Origin: Clostridia bacterium
Lineage (GTDB): Bacteria > Bacillota > Clostridia > Oscillospirales > Acutalibacteraceae
DNA: 41,626 nt
Direction of reading: 5' to 3'
Assembly (NCBI GenBank): GCA_017403265.1
Contig: JAFQOJ010000009.1
Span: forward strand, 1-41,626
In this document: positions 1 to 7,458 of the stretch, one piece after another
How the letters are laid out: each line of letters opens with the position of its first letter
Position numbering within the stretch: the first letter of the stretch is position 1
Made by a program: the position numbers and the translations under genes
Notes under the pieces: model-generated
What the model saw: only the letters and a program-made list of their open reading frames with translations
What the model was told of the DNA's origin: nothing
Databases searched by the model: none

Positions 1-104
1 ATGAATTGAAACATTATATAGATTATTACAACAATGAAAGAATTGCATTAAAACTAAAAGGAATGAGTCCAGTACAATACCGAACTCATTCACTAACAAT
101 TTAA
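1..104 (+). CDS. IS3-family transposase, C-terminal end only (partial)
   Basis: Reading from base 3, the frame gives ELKHYIDYYNNERIALKLKG, then MSPVQYRTHSLTI and a TAA stop at 102-104. The YYNNxRI...LKGMSPVQYR pattern is the conserved C-terminus of the DDE integrase (OrfB or fused OrfAB) of IS3-family elements. The catalytic core and the start lie to the left of the window, so it cannot be said whether the transposase is intact or an inactive remnant. Confidence 0.85.
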   Translation, partial: ELKHYIDYYNNERIALKLKGMSPVQYRTHSLTI

Positions 105-139
105 TTTTTAATTTTGTCTAAACTTTGGGGTTCACTTCA
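1..139 (+). mobile_element. Right end of an IS3-family insertion sequence (element runs off the left edge)
   Basis: The first 104 bases encode the C-terminus of an IS3-family transposase. Downstream, 116-139 begins TGTCTAAACTTTGGGGT and ends in CA, the form expected of an IS3-family right terminal inverted repeat (such elements begin TG and end CA). The element boundary is therefore placed at about 139. The left end lies outside the window, so neither the matching inverted repeat nor a target duplication can be confirmed. The minus-strand BofC-like gene ends only about 25 bases beyond the boundary, so the insertion sits directly behind that gene. Confidence 0.75.
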
Positions 140-164
140 AATGAAAGGTGCTCTCTTTTATATA

Positions 165-464
165 CTATCCGTCGTAATCTTCAATTGCTAAGAGTGCTTC
201 GTCTTTAGTTAAAAAGTTAATCCCTTTTTCTAAATGTTCTTTATCTTCATTTGGTAATGTATCAAGTGAAATATCACCAAACACTTCTATAACTTCGCCG
301 TCTTTCATAAGCACAACGGTATCTTCGTACGAGCGTATAACCCAATCGGTATCGGGATTCGACTGTTCTTTTACTGCAAGCGAGCAGGCGCTTACTATAA
401 CCACCAAAAAGACTGCTAAAAGTATTCCTAAAATCAAGTATTTTTTATCTGTCACTTTAGACAT
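165..464 (-). CDS. BofC-like small lipoprotein
   Basis: This is a 99-residue protein. I start it at the ATG at 464-462, because AGAGGTGG (477-470) lies 5 bases upstream, and the GTG nine bases earlier falls inside that ribosome binding site. A short basic N-terminus is followed by a hydrophobic stretch and a lipobox, VSAC, so the mature protein is probably lipid-anchored outside the membrane. The C-terminal part, with LPNEDKEHLEKGI and ending LLAIEDYDG, resembles the C-terminal domain of BofC, which restrains the SpoIVB protease during sporulation in Bacillus. That assignment is from remembered motif pattern only. The gene is probably co-transcribed with the upstream minus-strand gene (45-base gap). 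An IS3-family element end lies just behind its stop. Confidence 0.6.
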   Translation of the reverse strand: MSKVTDKKYLILGILLAVFLVVIVSACSLAVKEQSNPDTDWVIRSYEDTVVLMKDGEVIEVFGDISLDTLPNEDKEHLEKGINFLTKDEALLAIEDYDG

Positions 465-509
465 AAATTCCACCTCTAAAATATTTTTGCCTAAATTTGT
501 ATTATTTAA

Positions 510-1031
510 TCAAAATTCGGTTGGATAAATTCCAAACAGTATTAAAATTGCTGTCACTGCCAAAACGGAGTAGGGGTTGTACTGTTTTAACAGTTTGATT
601 TTAAATTCGCAAGGCTCAATGTGGTTGCCATTAATATCAATAACCGAGCGTTGTAAGGTTACAAGTACATTATTCTCACTAAAGCTTGAAATTGTAAGTG
701 TGTTTTTATTGTTTATACCGCAAGTAATTACCGCATTGTTCGATTTTTTAAAGCTTTCTAAAGCGTTTTTATTACTGTCTTCACACACACCTATAATACC
801 GATAGGACAGCTTTGTTTATTAAATCTAGCACTTTTTTCGGTGAAAACTGCTACTGCATTTTTTACAAGAAGTTCAGTTGGTTTATAAATACTAATGCAG
901 GTAAAAGTGCCGTTACCCTCAGCAATTACCTTGTCACTGAAATGGTCAGCACCGTATTTTTTAAGTATTTCAGTAATTTCTTTTTCGTTTTTACTTTTGC
1001 GTTCACTAAGCAAAATAACCAAAACCGTCAC
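510..1031 (-). CDS. Protein of unknown function with a C-terminal membrane segment
   Basis: The protein has 173 residues with a GTG start at 1031. A GGGGG run at 1049-1045 lies 13 bases upstream, a poor ribosome site, so the start is not certain. The body is soluble and carries motifs such as IGIIGVCEDSN and NNAVITCGINNKNTLTISS, suggestive of an alternating alpha/beta fold. A hydrophobic stretch, YSVLAVTAILILFGI, lies at the extreme C-terminus and would anchor the protein in the membrane. I do not recognise the family with confidence and assign no function. It is expressed from its own promoter (1082-1054), divergent from galM, and is followed by the BofC-like lipoprotein gene, so an envelope or sporulation link is possible but unproven. 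Confidence 0.6.
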   Translation of the reverse strand: MTVLVILLSERKSKNEKEITEILKKYGADHFSDKVIAEGNGTFTCISIYKPTELLVKNAVAVFTEKSARFNKQSCPIGIIGVCEDSNKNALESFKKSNNAVITCGINNKNTLTISSFSENNVLVTLQRSVIDINGNHIEPCEFKIKLLKQYNPYSVLAVTAILILFGIYPTEF

Positions 1032-1053
1032 CCAAAATATTGTGCCCCCAAAA

Positions 1054-1082
1054 ATTGTATATTATGATTGACAATGTGACAA
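1054..1082 (-). promoter_or_regulatory. Sigma-A type promoter for the minus-strand gene pair
   Basis: On the minus strand TTGTCA (1082-1077) is followed by 17 bases and TACAAT (1059-1054). The predicted start of transcription is near 1047, about 16 bases before the GTG start. The element overlaps the divergent galM promoter. Confidence 0.6.
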
Positions 1083-1096
1083 TTTTTTTGTATTAT
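1068..1096 (+). promoter_or_regulatory. Sigma-A type promoter of galM
   Basis: TTGACA (1068-1073), a 17-base spacer and TATTAT (1091-1096) form a near-consensus promoter. Transcription should start near 1103, about 26 bases before the galM ATG, with AGGAG at 1116-1120 as ribosome binding site. Confidence 0.75.
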
Positions 1097-1128
1097 TAAA
1101 TAAAGATTTATTTTTAGGAGAGTTATTT

Positions 1129-2151
1129 ATGAGTATTACAAAAAGACTGTTCGGAACAATGCCCAACGGGACTGAAATTTACGCTTGGACAATCGAAAAC
1201 GGCAATATTAAGGCGGACATTCTTGAATACGGCGCAACCTTGCGTTCTCTTATTGTGCCTGATAAAAACGGAAATCCCACCGATGTTGTTTTAGGCTACG
1301 ATACTGTGCAAGAATATATGAATAACGGCGACTATTTTGGTGCCACTGTTGGTAGATTTGCCAACCGCATTCGCGAAGGTAAATTTACATTAAACGGCAA
1401 GGAATATACTTTGGCGGTTAATGACGGTCCTAACCATTTGCACGGCGGTTTGAAAGGCTATGACAAATGTGTTTGGGAGCTTAAGGATGAAGACGGCATT
1501 TTGGCTTGCTACTTAACTTCACCCGACGGTGACGAGGGTTATCCCGGAACTTTAGAGATAAAGGTTACATACGCAATTGTGGATAACGGTCTTGAAATTC
1601 ACTACACCGCAGTTAGTGATAAGGATACCATCTTCAATCCCACAAATCACGCATACTTTAATCTTGACGGCGAAGGCTTGGTTAACGACCAATATCTTAA
1701 AATTAATGCTGATTATTTTACCCCGAATGATAAGGATTGTTTGCCTACAGGTGAGCTTTTGTCTGTTAAGGGCACTTGCGCAGACTTTACAGAATTCCAC
1801 ACAATAGGCGAGCGTGCCGACTGTGACGAGGTTTATGTTAAGGATTATAAGGGTTACGATATTAACTTTGCACTTAACGGTGATAAGGTTGCTTGCGAAG
1901 CATACTCTAAAAAGAGCGGTATTGTTATGACTGTTGAAACTACAGAGCCCGGCGTTCAGCTTTATTCGGGTAACGGTACTAGTAACCGCAACGGCAAAAA
2001 CGGTGCTAAATACGGCAGAAGAAGCGCTTATTGCCTTGAAACGCAGCATTATCCTGACTGCATAAATCACCCCGAATGGCCTTCTTGTATACTTAAAGCA
2101 GGCGCAAAGTTTGACAGTAAGACAATCTATAAGTTTACAACACTTGACTAA
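1129..2151 (+). CDS. galM: Aldose 1-epimerase (mutarotase)
   Basis: The 340-residue length is typical for GalM. The enzyme interconverts the alpha and beta anomers of galactose or glucose and normally feeds the Leloir pathway in the cytoplasm. Visible family motifs are GATLRSLIVPD near the N-terminus, VGRFANRI with the substrate-binding Arg, NHLHGG with the first conserved His, NPTNHAYFNL with the catalytic-acid His, and CLETQHYPD with the catalytic-base Glu. The start is supported by AGGAG at 1116-1120. The gene has its own promoter (1068-1096) and a strong terminator (2163-2210), so it is monocistronic. No other galactose genes are nearby, so the exact sugar used is not shown. Confidence 0.93.
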   Translation: MSITKRLFGTMPNGTEIYAWTIENGNIKADILEYGATLRSLIVPDKNGNPTDVVLGYDTVQEYMNNGDYFGATVGRFANRIREGKFTLNGKEYTLAVNDGPNHLHGGLKGYDKCVWELKDEDGILACYLTSPDGDEGYPGTLEIKVTYAIVDNGLEIHYTAVSDKDTIFNPTNHAYFNLDGEGLVNDQYLKINADYFTPNDKDCLPTGELLSVKGTCADFTEFHTIGERADCDEVYVKDYKGYDINFALNGDKVACEAYSKKSGIVMTVETTEPGVQLYSGNGTSNRNGKNGAKYGRRSAYCLETQHYPDCINHPEWPSCILKAGAKFDSKTIYKFTTLD

Positions 2152-2162
2152 TTTATAAATTT

Positions 2163-2210
2163 AAGCCGTTTTTTCGTTTTCTAACCTTTAGACGAAGGAA
2201 CGGCTTTTTT
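2163..2210 (+). terminator. Intrinsic terminator after galM
   Basis: AAGCCGTT (2163-2170) pairs with AACGGCTT (2199-2206), followed by a run of T. An inner TTCGT/ACGAA match can lengthen the stem. Confidence 0.8.
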
Positions 2211-2226
2211 TATTTTTGTTTTTTAG

Positions 2227-2255
2227 TTGAAAAAAGGGTGTAATAATGGTATAAT
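2227..2255 (+). promoter_or_regulatory. Promoter of the DUF5685-dnaJ-birA operon
   Basis: TTGAAA (2227-2232), a 17-base spacer and a perfect TATAAT (2250-2255). The predicted start is near 2262, giving a leader of about 60 bases before the TTG start codon at 2322. Confidence 0.75.
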
Positions 2256-2321
2256 AAATAAAATTTACACATTGTTAATCAAAGTTAGTGAAAGTAGTAT
2301 AGAATATAAGGGGTGAGGCTT

Positions 2322-3152
2322 TTGTTTGGGTATATTAAGGTATCTAAGGGAGAACTTAGAATTAAAGAGTTCGAGCTTTACCGCGGTGTATATTGTACGC
2401 TTTGTAAGGTTTTGGGTAAAAATTACGGCTTGATTTCCCGTTTTACCCTGAATTACGATTTTACTTTTTTAGCACTTTTAAATATGTCGCTAAAAGACGG
2501 ATGCGATAAATTTTCCAAAAAAAGCTGTACCTTTAATCCGTTGAAAAAGTGTAATTTTTGTAATGATACCGAAGATTTTGAAATGCCTGCCGCTGCGGCT
2601 ATGATAATGACCTATTACAAACTGCTTGATAATATTGCAGATGATAAGGGTATTAAAAAACTGTTTTTTATTACCCTTAAACCTTTTATAAAATCTGCAA
2701 ATAAAAAAGCCGCAAAAAAGTACCCCTATATTGAAAAAATTGTTGCTGATTATATAAATAAACAAAATACTTTGGAAAAAGAAAACTGCACCGATACCGA
2801 TAAAGCGGCTGACCCTACGGCAGTTGCTCTGGCACAAATTTTAATGCTTTGCAGTACGGATACTTCGCAAAAGCGGGTTTTAGAGCGGCTTGGCTACTGT
2901 TTGGGGCGTTATATATATTTAACCGATGCTTATTTTGATTTAGAACAAGATATTAAGACGGGCAGTTATAATGTGCTTAAAAATAAGCCTACAGCCGAAA
3001 CAGAAAACTATGTTAAATCGCAAATTTATTTTTGTATAAATGAAGCCACAAAAGCTTTCGAGCTTTTAGATATTAAAAAATATAAAACAATACTTGGCAA
3101 TATTTTATATTTAGGATTAGAGGAAACTCTGCAAAAGGAGATAAAAAAATGA
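2322..3152 (+). CDS. DUF5685-family protein (function unknown)
   Basis: I choose the TTG at 2322 (MFGYIKVSKGELRIKEFELY). GGGGTGA (2310-2316) sits 5 bases before it, and MFGY is the family's usual start as I recall it; the in-frame GTG at 2313 falls inside the ribosome site. This gives 276 residues. The sequence is mostly alpha-helical with paired cysteines: YCTLCK near residue 25, then SKKSCTF and KKCNFC near 65-80. A second half contains YLTDAYFDLEQDIKTGSYN, which is acidic and looks conserved. No signal peptide or clear membrane segment is seen. The stop overlaps the start of the DnaJ gene by 4 bases, so translation is probably coupled. The DUF5685 label is from memory of the family pattern, and no function is known to me. 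Confidence 0.7.
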   Translation: MFGYIKVSKGELRIKEFELYRGVYCTLCKVLGKNYGLISRFTLNYDFTFLALLNMSLKDGCDKFSKKSCTFNPLKKCNFCNDTEDFEMPAAAAMIMTYYKLLDNIADDKGIKKLFFITLKPFIKSANKKAAKKYPYIEKIVADYINKQNTLEKENCTDTDKAADPTAVALAQILMLCSTDTSQKRVLERLGYCLGRYIYLTDAYFDLEQDIKTGSYNVLKNKPTAETENYVKSQIYFCINEATKAFELLDIKKYKTILGNILYLGLEETLQKEIKK

Positions 3153-3745
3153 ACGACCCTTATAAAATTTTAGGTGTTGACAGAAACGCTAGTGATGATG
3201 AGATTAAGGATGCTTATCGTAAATTAGCGCGTAAATATCATCCCGACAATTACGGTGACAATCCGCTTTCGGATTTGGCGGAAGAAAAAATGCAAGAAAT
3301 TAATGAAGCATACGACGCCATAGTAAATATGCGTAAAGGCGCTAAAAGTCAAAGCGCAGGATATCAAAATACAAACACTGATTTTCCCGAGGTGCGCCGA
3401 CTTATTGCAGCGAATCGCTTAGAGCAGGCACTTGAATTGTTAGACGGTGTACCACCACACGAAAGAAATGCCGAATGGTACTTCCTTAACGGTACAGTTC
3501 AGTACAGGCGCGGTTGGTTTGACCAGGCTTATACAAGCTTTGCTACTGCTTCGCGTATGGACCCTTCTAATATGGAATACCGTAACGCACTTGCCAATGC
3601 GCAAAGGCAGTCTGCCCGTCAACGTAACAATCCATACCGTACCTATAACGGTGGCGGTTGCAGTGGCTGTGATGTTTGTCAATCACTTATTTGTGCCGAC
3701 TGTTGCTGTGAGTGTATGGGTGGCGATCTCATTAGGTGCTGTTAA
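3149..3745 (+). CDS. J-domain protein with helical-repeat region and cysteine-rich tail
   Basis: The 198-residue protein starts with a complete J domain (DPYKILGV... to EINEAYDAIV, residues about 3-60) that includes the HPD tripeptide (KYHPDNYGDNP) needed to stimulate Hsp70/DnaK ATPase. Residues about 75-150 look like tetratricopeptide-type helices (LEQALELLDG, AEWYFLNGTVQYRRGWFDQAYTSF). The last 28 residues carry ten cysteines (CSGCDVCQSLICADCCCEC...CC), suggesting metal or cluster binding. It lacks the Gly/Phe and zinc-finger domains of canonical DnaJ, so it is a specialised co-chaperone. It overlaps the DUF5685 gene by 4 bases and the next gene by 1 base. Confidence 0.85.
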   Translation: MNDPYKILGVDRNASDDEIKDAYRKLARKYHPDNYGDNPLSDLAEEKMQEINEAYDAIVNMRKGAKSQSAGYQNTNTDFPEVRRLIAANRLEQALELLDGVPPHERNAEWYFLNGTVQYRRGWFDQAYTSFATASRMDPSNMEYRNALANAQRQSARQRNNPYRTYNGGGCSGCDVCQSLICADCCCECMGGDLIRCC

Positions 3746-4275
3746 TGAAAACTGCAAAAAAAATTACGCTGAGTGCCGTTTTAGCGGCACTTTCAGCACT
3801 TATAATGCTTGTTTCATATTTTCCATACTTAACCTATGCCGTACCCGCAGTAGCAGGGCTGTTTATTATGGTTGTTGTTATAGAAATCGACTGTAAATGG
3901 GCTTTTTTTAGCTTCCTAGCGGCAGCGGTGTTAGCATTTTTATTCGCAGAAACTGAAAGTAAGCTTATGTTTATTGGCTTTTTCGGCTTTTACCCAATTT
4001 TGAAATGTCTTATTGAGCGGATAAATAAACCCATAATTGAATGGCCGATAAAGTTTTTTGTTTTCAATCTTTGTGTTATAACTGTTTATAAGCTTGTGGC
4101 TAGGCTTTTCTTGGTTTCTTTTGAAGATTTGGGAAGCTTTTTGAAGTACGGCGAAATTATACTTTTAGTACTTGCAAATATCGTATTTATTGTTTACGAT
4201 TTTGCCGTTTCGCAAATTTCGGGATTTTATATTCAAAGGTTTCATACAAGAATTGCTAGGCTTTTTAAAAGGTAA
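3745..4275 (+). CDS. Integral membrane protein of unknown function
   Basis: The 176-residue protein starts at the ATG at 3745, which overlaps the DnaJ stop by one base (TAATG) and has AGGTG about 7 bases upstream. It is strongly hydrophobic with about five or six predicted membrane segments, for example ITLSAVLAALSALIMLVSYF, AVPAVAGLFIMVVVIEI, WAFFSFLAAAVLAFLF and IILLVLANIVFIVYDFAV. The opening KTAKKITLSAVLAALSAL is reminiscent of substrate-binding (S) components of ECF vitamin transporters, and the next gene is the biotin ligase birA, but the similarity is weak and no ECF ATPase is nearby. I leave the function open. Confidence 0.65.
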   Translation: MKTAKKITLSAVLAALSALIMLVSYFPYLTYAVPAVAGLFIMVVVIEIDCKWAFFSFLAAAVLAFLFAETESKLMFIGFFGFYPILKCLIERINKPIIEWPIKFFVFNLCVITVYKLVARLFLVSFEDLGSFLKYGEIILLVLANIVFIVYDFAVSQISGFYIQRFHTRIARLFKR

Positions 4276-4281
4276 TTAGTT

Positions 4282-5007
4282 ATGAATATTACTGATTTTA
4301 AAATTGAAAGGTTGCTAACGGTCAACTCTACGAACGATTACTTGAAAACCCTTGTAAAGCAAGGTGAATGCGAGCCTATTATTGTGATTGCTGATGCTCA
4401 AACAAAGGGTAGGGGAACTAAAAACCGCAGTTTTATATCCCAAAAAGGCGGACTATATTTAAGTATACTTTTACCGCCCTGTGAAACGAATTTAATAACC
4501 CCAATGACTGCTGTTGCAGTAAGTGATACGGTAGAGCAAATAAGCGGTAAAACAACTCAAATCAAATGGGTGAACGATGTTTATTTAAGAGGTAAAAAGC
4601 TTTCGGGTATACTTTGTGAAACGGTGTTTTCTCCTAAAAGCAACAAACCTTATCTAATTGTAGGTATCGGTCTTAATTTATTTAAACCAAATGATGATTT
4701 TAGTGATGAAATTAAGGATATTGCAATATCTCTTTTTGAAACTGAAGATATTGCTATAAAAGAAAGATTTATTAATACTTTAATTAAAAACTTTTTCAAG
4801 TATTTTAATTGCTTATCTGAAAAGTGCTTTTTAGAAAAATACCGTGCTAAAAACTTTATTTTAGAAAAAACGGTAAAGGTTATAATAGGCAACGAAAAAA
4901 CCGATGCTATTGCAGTTGCAATTGATGACTATTGTCGTTTGATTGTAAAATTTCCTGACGGCAGTGAAAAAGCACTTAATTCGGGGGAAGTAATATTGAA
5001 AAAATAA
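4282..5007 (+). CDS. birA: Biotin-[acetyl-CoA carboxylase] ligase, catalytic domain only
   Basis: This 241-residue biotin protein ligase activates biotin with ATP and transfers it to the lysine of biotin carboxyl carrier protein. Motifs seen are VNSTNDYLK, the biotinyl-AMP loop KGRGTKNRSF, GGLYLSILLP, KWVNDVYLRGKKLSGILCE with the catalytic Lys, and VGIGLNL, followed by a small C-terminal domain. There is no N-terminal winged-helix domain, so it is a class I (monofunctional) enzyme and cannot be a BirA-type repressor. It is the last gene of its operon: the terminator begins at its stop codon. Confidence 0.92.
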   Translation: MNITDFKIERLLTVNSTNDYLKTLVKQGECEPIIVIADAQTKGRGTKNRSFISQKGGLYLSILLPPCETNLITPMTAVAVSDTVEQISGKTTQIKWVNDVYLRGKKLSGILCETVFSPKSNKPYLIVGIGLNLFKPNDDFSDEIKDIAISLFETEDIAIKERFINTLIKNFFKYFNCLSEKCFLEKYRAKNFILEKTVKVIIGNEKTDAIAVAIDDYCRLIVKFPDGSEKALNSGEVILKK

Positions 5008-5044
5008 AGCAAAGAGACTTCTATTTCAAGTTTCTTTGCTTTTT
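5007..5044 (+). terminator. Strong intrinsic terminator after birA
   Basis: A 14-pair stem (5007-5020 with 5028-5041, one G-T pair) around a 7-base loop is followed by T residues. The stem begins at the last base of the birA stop codon. Confidence 0.9.
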
Positions 5045-5088
5045 GTTTATAAAATGGCAAATATGACCATAATGCTAGTATTATATAC

Positions 5089-5118
5089 TTGACAAAAGGG
5101 CTATAAAAATAGTAATAT
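5089..5118 (+). promoter_or_regulatory. Promoter of the rnj-rplI-dnaB-tilS-hpt-ftsH run
   Basis: TTGACA (5089-5094), an 18-base spacer and TAATAT (5113-5118). The remaining leader to 5197 is very AT-rich, and I see no riboswitch-like structure in it. Confidence 0.6.
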
Positions 5119-5197
5119 ATTATAAGATATATATTTAATGGAATTTTATGCCTTTTTAAAGGTTTACTTATTTTAAAAAATAAAAATGGAGGGAATT

Positions 5198-7012
5198 ATG
5201 CCTGAGAAAAAGTTGAATAAAGATGTAAAAAAATTTGAAACAAGAAAACATAACAATAAAAGTCAAAATACAAATAATAAACAAATCGGAAATACAAAAA
5301 ATTTAAAAACAAAATCTAATATCCAAAATAAACCGCGTGCACCCAAAACTCCTAAAATACCCGTAAAGATTATTCCTTTAGGCGGTCTTTTGGAGATAGG
5401 AAAAAACATTACGCTTTATGAATATGATGGCGATATGTTTTTAGTGGACTGCGGTATGGCTTTCCCCGACGAAGAAATGCCCGGAATTGATATAGTTATC
5501 CCTGATTTTTCTTATGTTTTAGAAAATAAAGATAAAATCAAAGGCTTAGTAGTTACTCACGGGCACGAAGATCATATCGGAGCTATTCCATATTTGCTTC
5601 GTGAATTTAATTTACCTATTTATGCTACGCGCCTTACAATCGGTTTGATTGAAGGAAAACTTCGCGAGCATAAGCTGCTTGACGGCGCAAAGCTTAATAC
5701 TGTCACACCGGGTCAAACCGTAAATTTAGGTAAATTCAGTGTCGAGTTTATTCATGTTAACCATTCAATTCCCGACGCAGTCGGTTTTGCAATTAAATCC
5801 CCTGCAGGCACTGTTGTGCACATGGGCGACTTTAAGATTGATACAACACCTATTGATGATTATGTTATAGATTTTGCCCGTTTTGCCGAGCTTGGCAAAA
5901 AAGGAGTACTCGCAATGCTTTCGGATTCTACAAATGCCGAAAGACCTGGGTATACTTCTTCTGAAAAGCTTGTAGGCGGTTCTTTCTCAAACCTTTTCAA
6001 AAAGGCAGAGGGCAGAAGAATTATTGTTGCAACATTCTCTTCTAATATCCACCGTATGCAGCAGATTATTGATGAGGCAGTTAAATGCGGCAGAAAGGTT
6101 GCAATTTCAGGCAGAAGTATGCTTAATGTTGTAAATGTAGCCGCCGAGTTAGGTTACCTGAAATTGCCTAATAATGTTTTAATAGAAATTGAAGCAATAC
6201 GCAATTATCCACCTGAACAAATAGTTATTATTACTACAGGCAGTCAGGGTGAGCCTATGTCAGCTTTACACCGAATGGCTTTCTCCGACCACCGACAAGT
6301 TGCAATTATGCCTAATGATATGATAATTATTTCGGCAACACCAATACCTGGTAATGAAAAATTTGTTGATAAGGTTGTTAACGAGCTTATTAAACGTGGC
6401 GCCGAGGTTGTGTACGAGCGTATGTATGATGTTCATGTTTCGGGACACGCATGCAGTGAAGAATTAAAGCTTATGATGAGCATAGTTAAGCCTAAATATT
6501 TCATCCCCGTACATGGCGAACAAAAGCATTTAATAAAGCATAAATTATTAGCCGAAGAAATGGGAATACCCAGTAAAAATATTGTAATTGGTGTGAACGG
6601 CGCGGTAATTGAAGCTACAAAGAAAGAAATTAAATGTAACGAAACTGTACCTGCAGGCAGAGTATTTGTTGACGGATTAGGTGTAGGTGATGTAGGTAGT
6701 ATTGTACTTCGTGACCGTAAGCATTTATCCGATAACGGTCTAATTGTTATTGCGGTTTCTATTGATAAAGTTACAGGTGAAGTTGTAGCGGGTCCCGATA
6801 TTGTATCGCGCGGTTTTGTTTATGTTAAAGAGTCGGAAGACCTTATGAATATGATTGAAGATGTTGTGTGTGATGTTTTAGAGCGTTGCTATATTCACAG
6901 AATCCGTGATTGGAATACAATTAAAACCAAAATTAAAGACGGTGTTTCGAGATTTTTGTTTACCAAAACTAAACGAAGCCCAATGATTTTACCAATGATT
7001 ATGGAGGTTTAA
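5198..7012 (+). CDS. rnj: Ribonuclease J
   Basis: I start it at the ATG at 5198 because the in-frame ATG at 5186 overlaps the ribosome site GGAGGG (5188-5193); this gives 604 residues. RNase J is a metallo-beta-lactamase/beta-CASP endonuclease and 5'-3' exonuclease central to mRNA decay and rRNA processing in Firmicutes. The zinc-binding HGHEDH motif lies at about residues 121-126. [15 protein letters not shown] and [10 protein letters not shown] follow, with HVSGHA and VHGEQKHL later and a C-terminal [13 protein letters not shown] region. The first 55 residues are a Lys/Asn-rich low-complexity tail of the kind some clostridial RNase J proteins carry. rplI follows after one base. Confidence 0.95.
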   Translation: MPEKKLNKDVKKFETRKHNNKSQNTNNKQIGNTKNLKTKSNIQNKPRAPKTPKIPVKIIPLGGLLEIGKNITLYEYDGDMFLVDCGMAFPDEEMPGIDIVIPDFSYVLENKDKIKGLVVTHGHEDHIGAIPYLLREFNLPIYATRLTIGLIEGKLREHKLLDGAKLNTVTPGQTVNLGKFSVEFIHVNHSIPDAVGFAIKSPAGTVVHMGDFKIDTTPIDDYVIDFARFAELGKKGVLAMLSDSTNAERPGYTSSEKLVGGSFSNLFKKAEGRRIIVATFSSNIHRMQQIIDEAVKCGRKVAISGRSMLNVVNVAAELGYLKLPNNVLIEIEAIRNYPPEQIVIITTGSQGEPMSALHRMAFSDHRQVAIMPNDMIIISATPIPGNEKFVDKVVNELIKRGAEVVYERMYDVHVSGHACSEELKLMMSIVKPKYFIPVHGEQKHLIKHKLLAEEMGIPSKNIVIGVNGAVIEATKKEIKCNETVPAGRVFVDGLGVGDVGSIVLRDRKHLSDNGLIVIAVSIDKVTGEVVAGPDIVSRGFVYVKESEDLMNMIEDVVCDVLERCYIHRIRDWNTIKTKIKDGVSRFLFTKTKRSPMILPMIMEV

Positions 7013-7013
7013 A

Positions 7014-7454
7014 ATGAAGGTTATATTATTACAGGATGTTAAAGGGCAAGGAAAAAAGGGCGAGCTTTGTAACGTATCTGACGGATATGCGCGCAACTTT
7101 TTACTTGCTAAAAAATTAGCTGTTGAAGCAGATAATGCCGCTATGAATGAGCTCAAAAACCGCGAGGCTGCCGCAGCACATCACAAGCAAGAGGAAATAA
7201 ATAACGCTAAGGCTATTGCAAAGCAGTTAGAAGGTAAAACCGTTACTATTTCAGCAAAAGCAGGCGCGGGCGGTAAGCTTTTTGGCTCAGTTACTTCTAA
7301 GGAAATCGCAAATCAAATCAAGACCGAATTAGGTGTTGAAATTGATAAAAAGAAAATGAATGTTGCTGATATTAAAAACTTCGGCGAATACACTGCAGAA
7401 ATTAAACTTTATCAAGGAATTAGCGCTAAAATTACTGTAAAGGTAACGGAATAA
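7014..7454 (+). CDS. rplI: 50S ribosomal protein L9
   Basis: The 146-residue length is normal for bL9, which binds 23S rRNA domain V through its N-terminal domain. The N-domain signature [30 protein letters not shown] is intact, followed by the long connecting helix ([23 protein letters not shown]) and the C-domain ([15 protein letters not shown]). It lies 1 base after rnj, with GGAGG inside the rnj 3' end as ribosome site, and 4 bases before dnaB. rplI-dnaB adjacency is common in bacteria. Confidence 0.97.
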   Translation: MKVILLQDVKGQGKKGELCNVSDGYARNFLLAKKLAVEADNAAMNELKNREAAAAHHKQEEINNAKAIAKQLEGKTVTISAKAGAGGKLFGSVTSKEIANQIKTELGVEIDKKKMNVADIKNFGEYTAEIKLYQGISAKITVKVTE

Positions 7455-7458
7455 TATA

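Noticed and set aside
1552..2070. 172-codon open frame on the minus strand inside galM
   Set aside because: It is fully antisense to a gene with all family motifs, has no ribosome site, and its product is low-complexity and unlike any protein I know. It is a codon-bias shadow.
3447..3896. 149-codon plus-strand frame spanning the DnaJ/membrane-protein junction
   Set aside because: It overlaps two well-supported genes in another frame and has no ribosome binding site. The TAATG junction at 3743-3747 shows the real reading.
3745..4275. BioY/ECF biotin transporter assignment suggested by the birA neighbour
   Set aside because: The protein lacks recognisable BioY signatures and no ECF energising genes are nearby. 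Adjacency alone is not enough.
5045..5197. Possible riboswitch or structured leader upstream of rnj
   Set aside because: The stretch is very AT-rich and I found only a promoter, with no conserved aptamer-like pairing.
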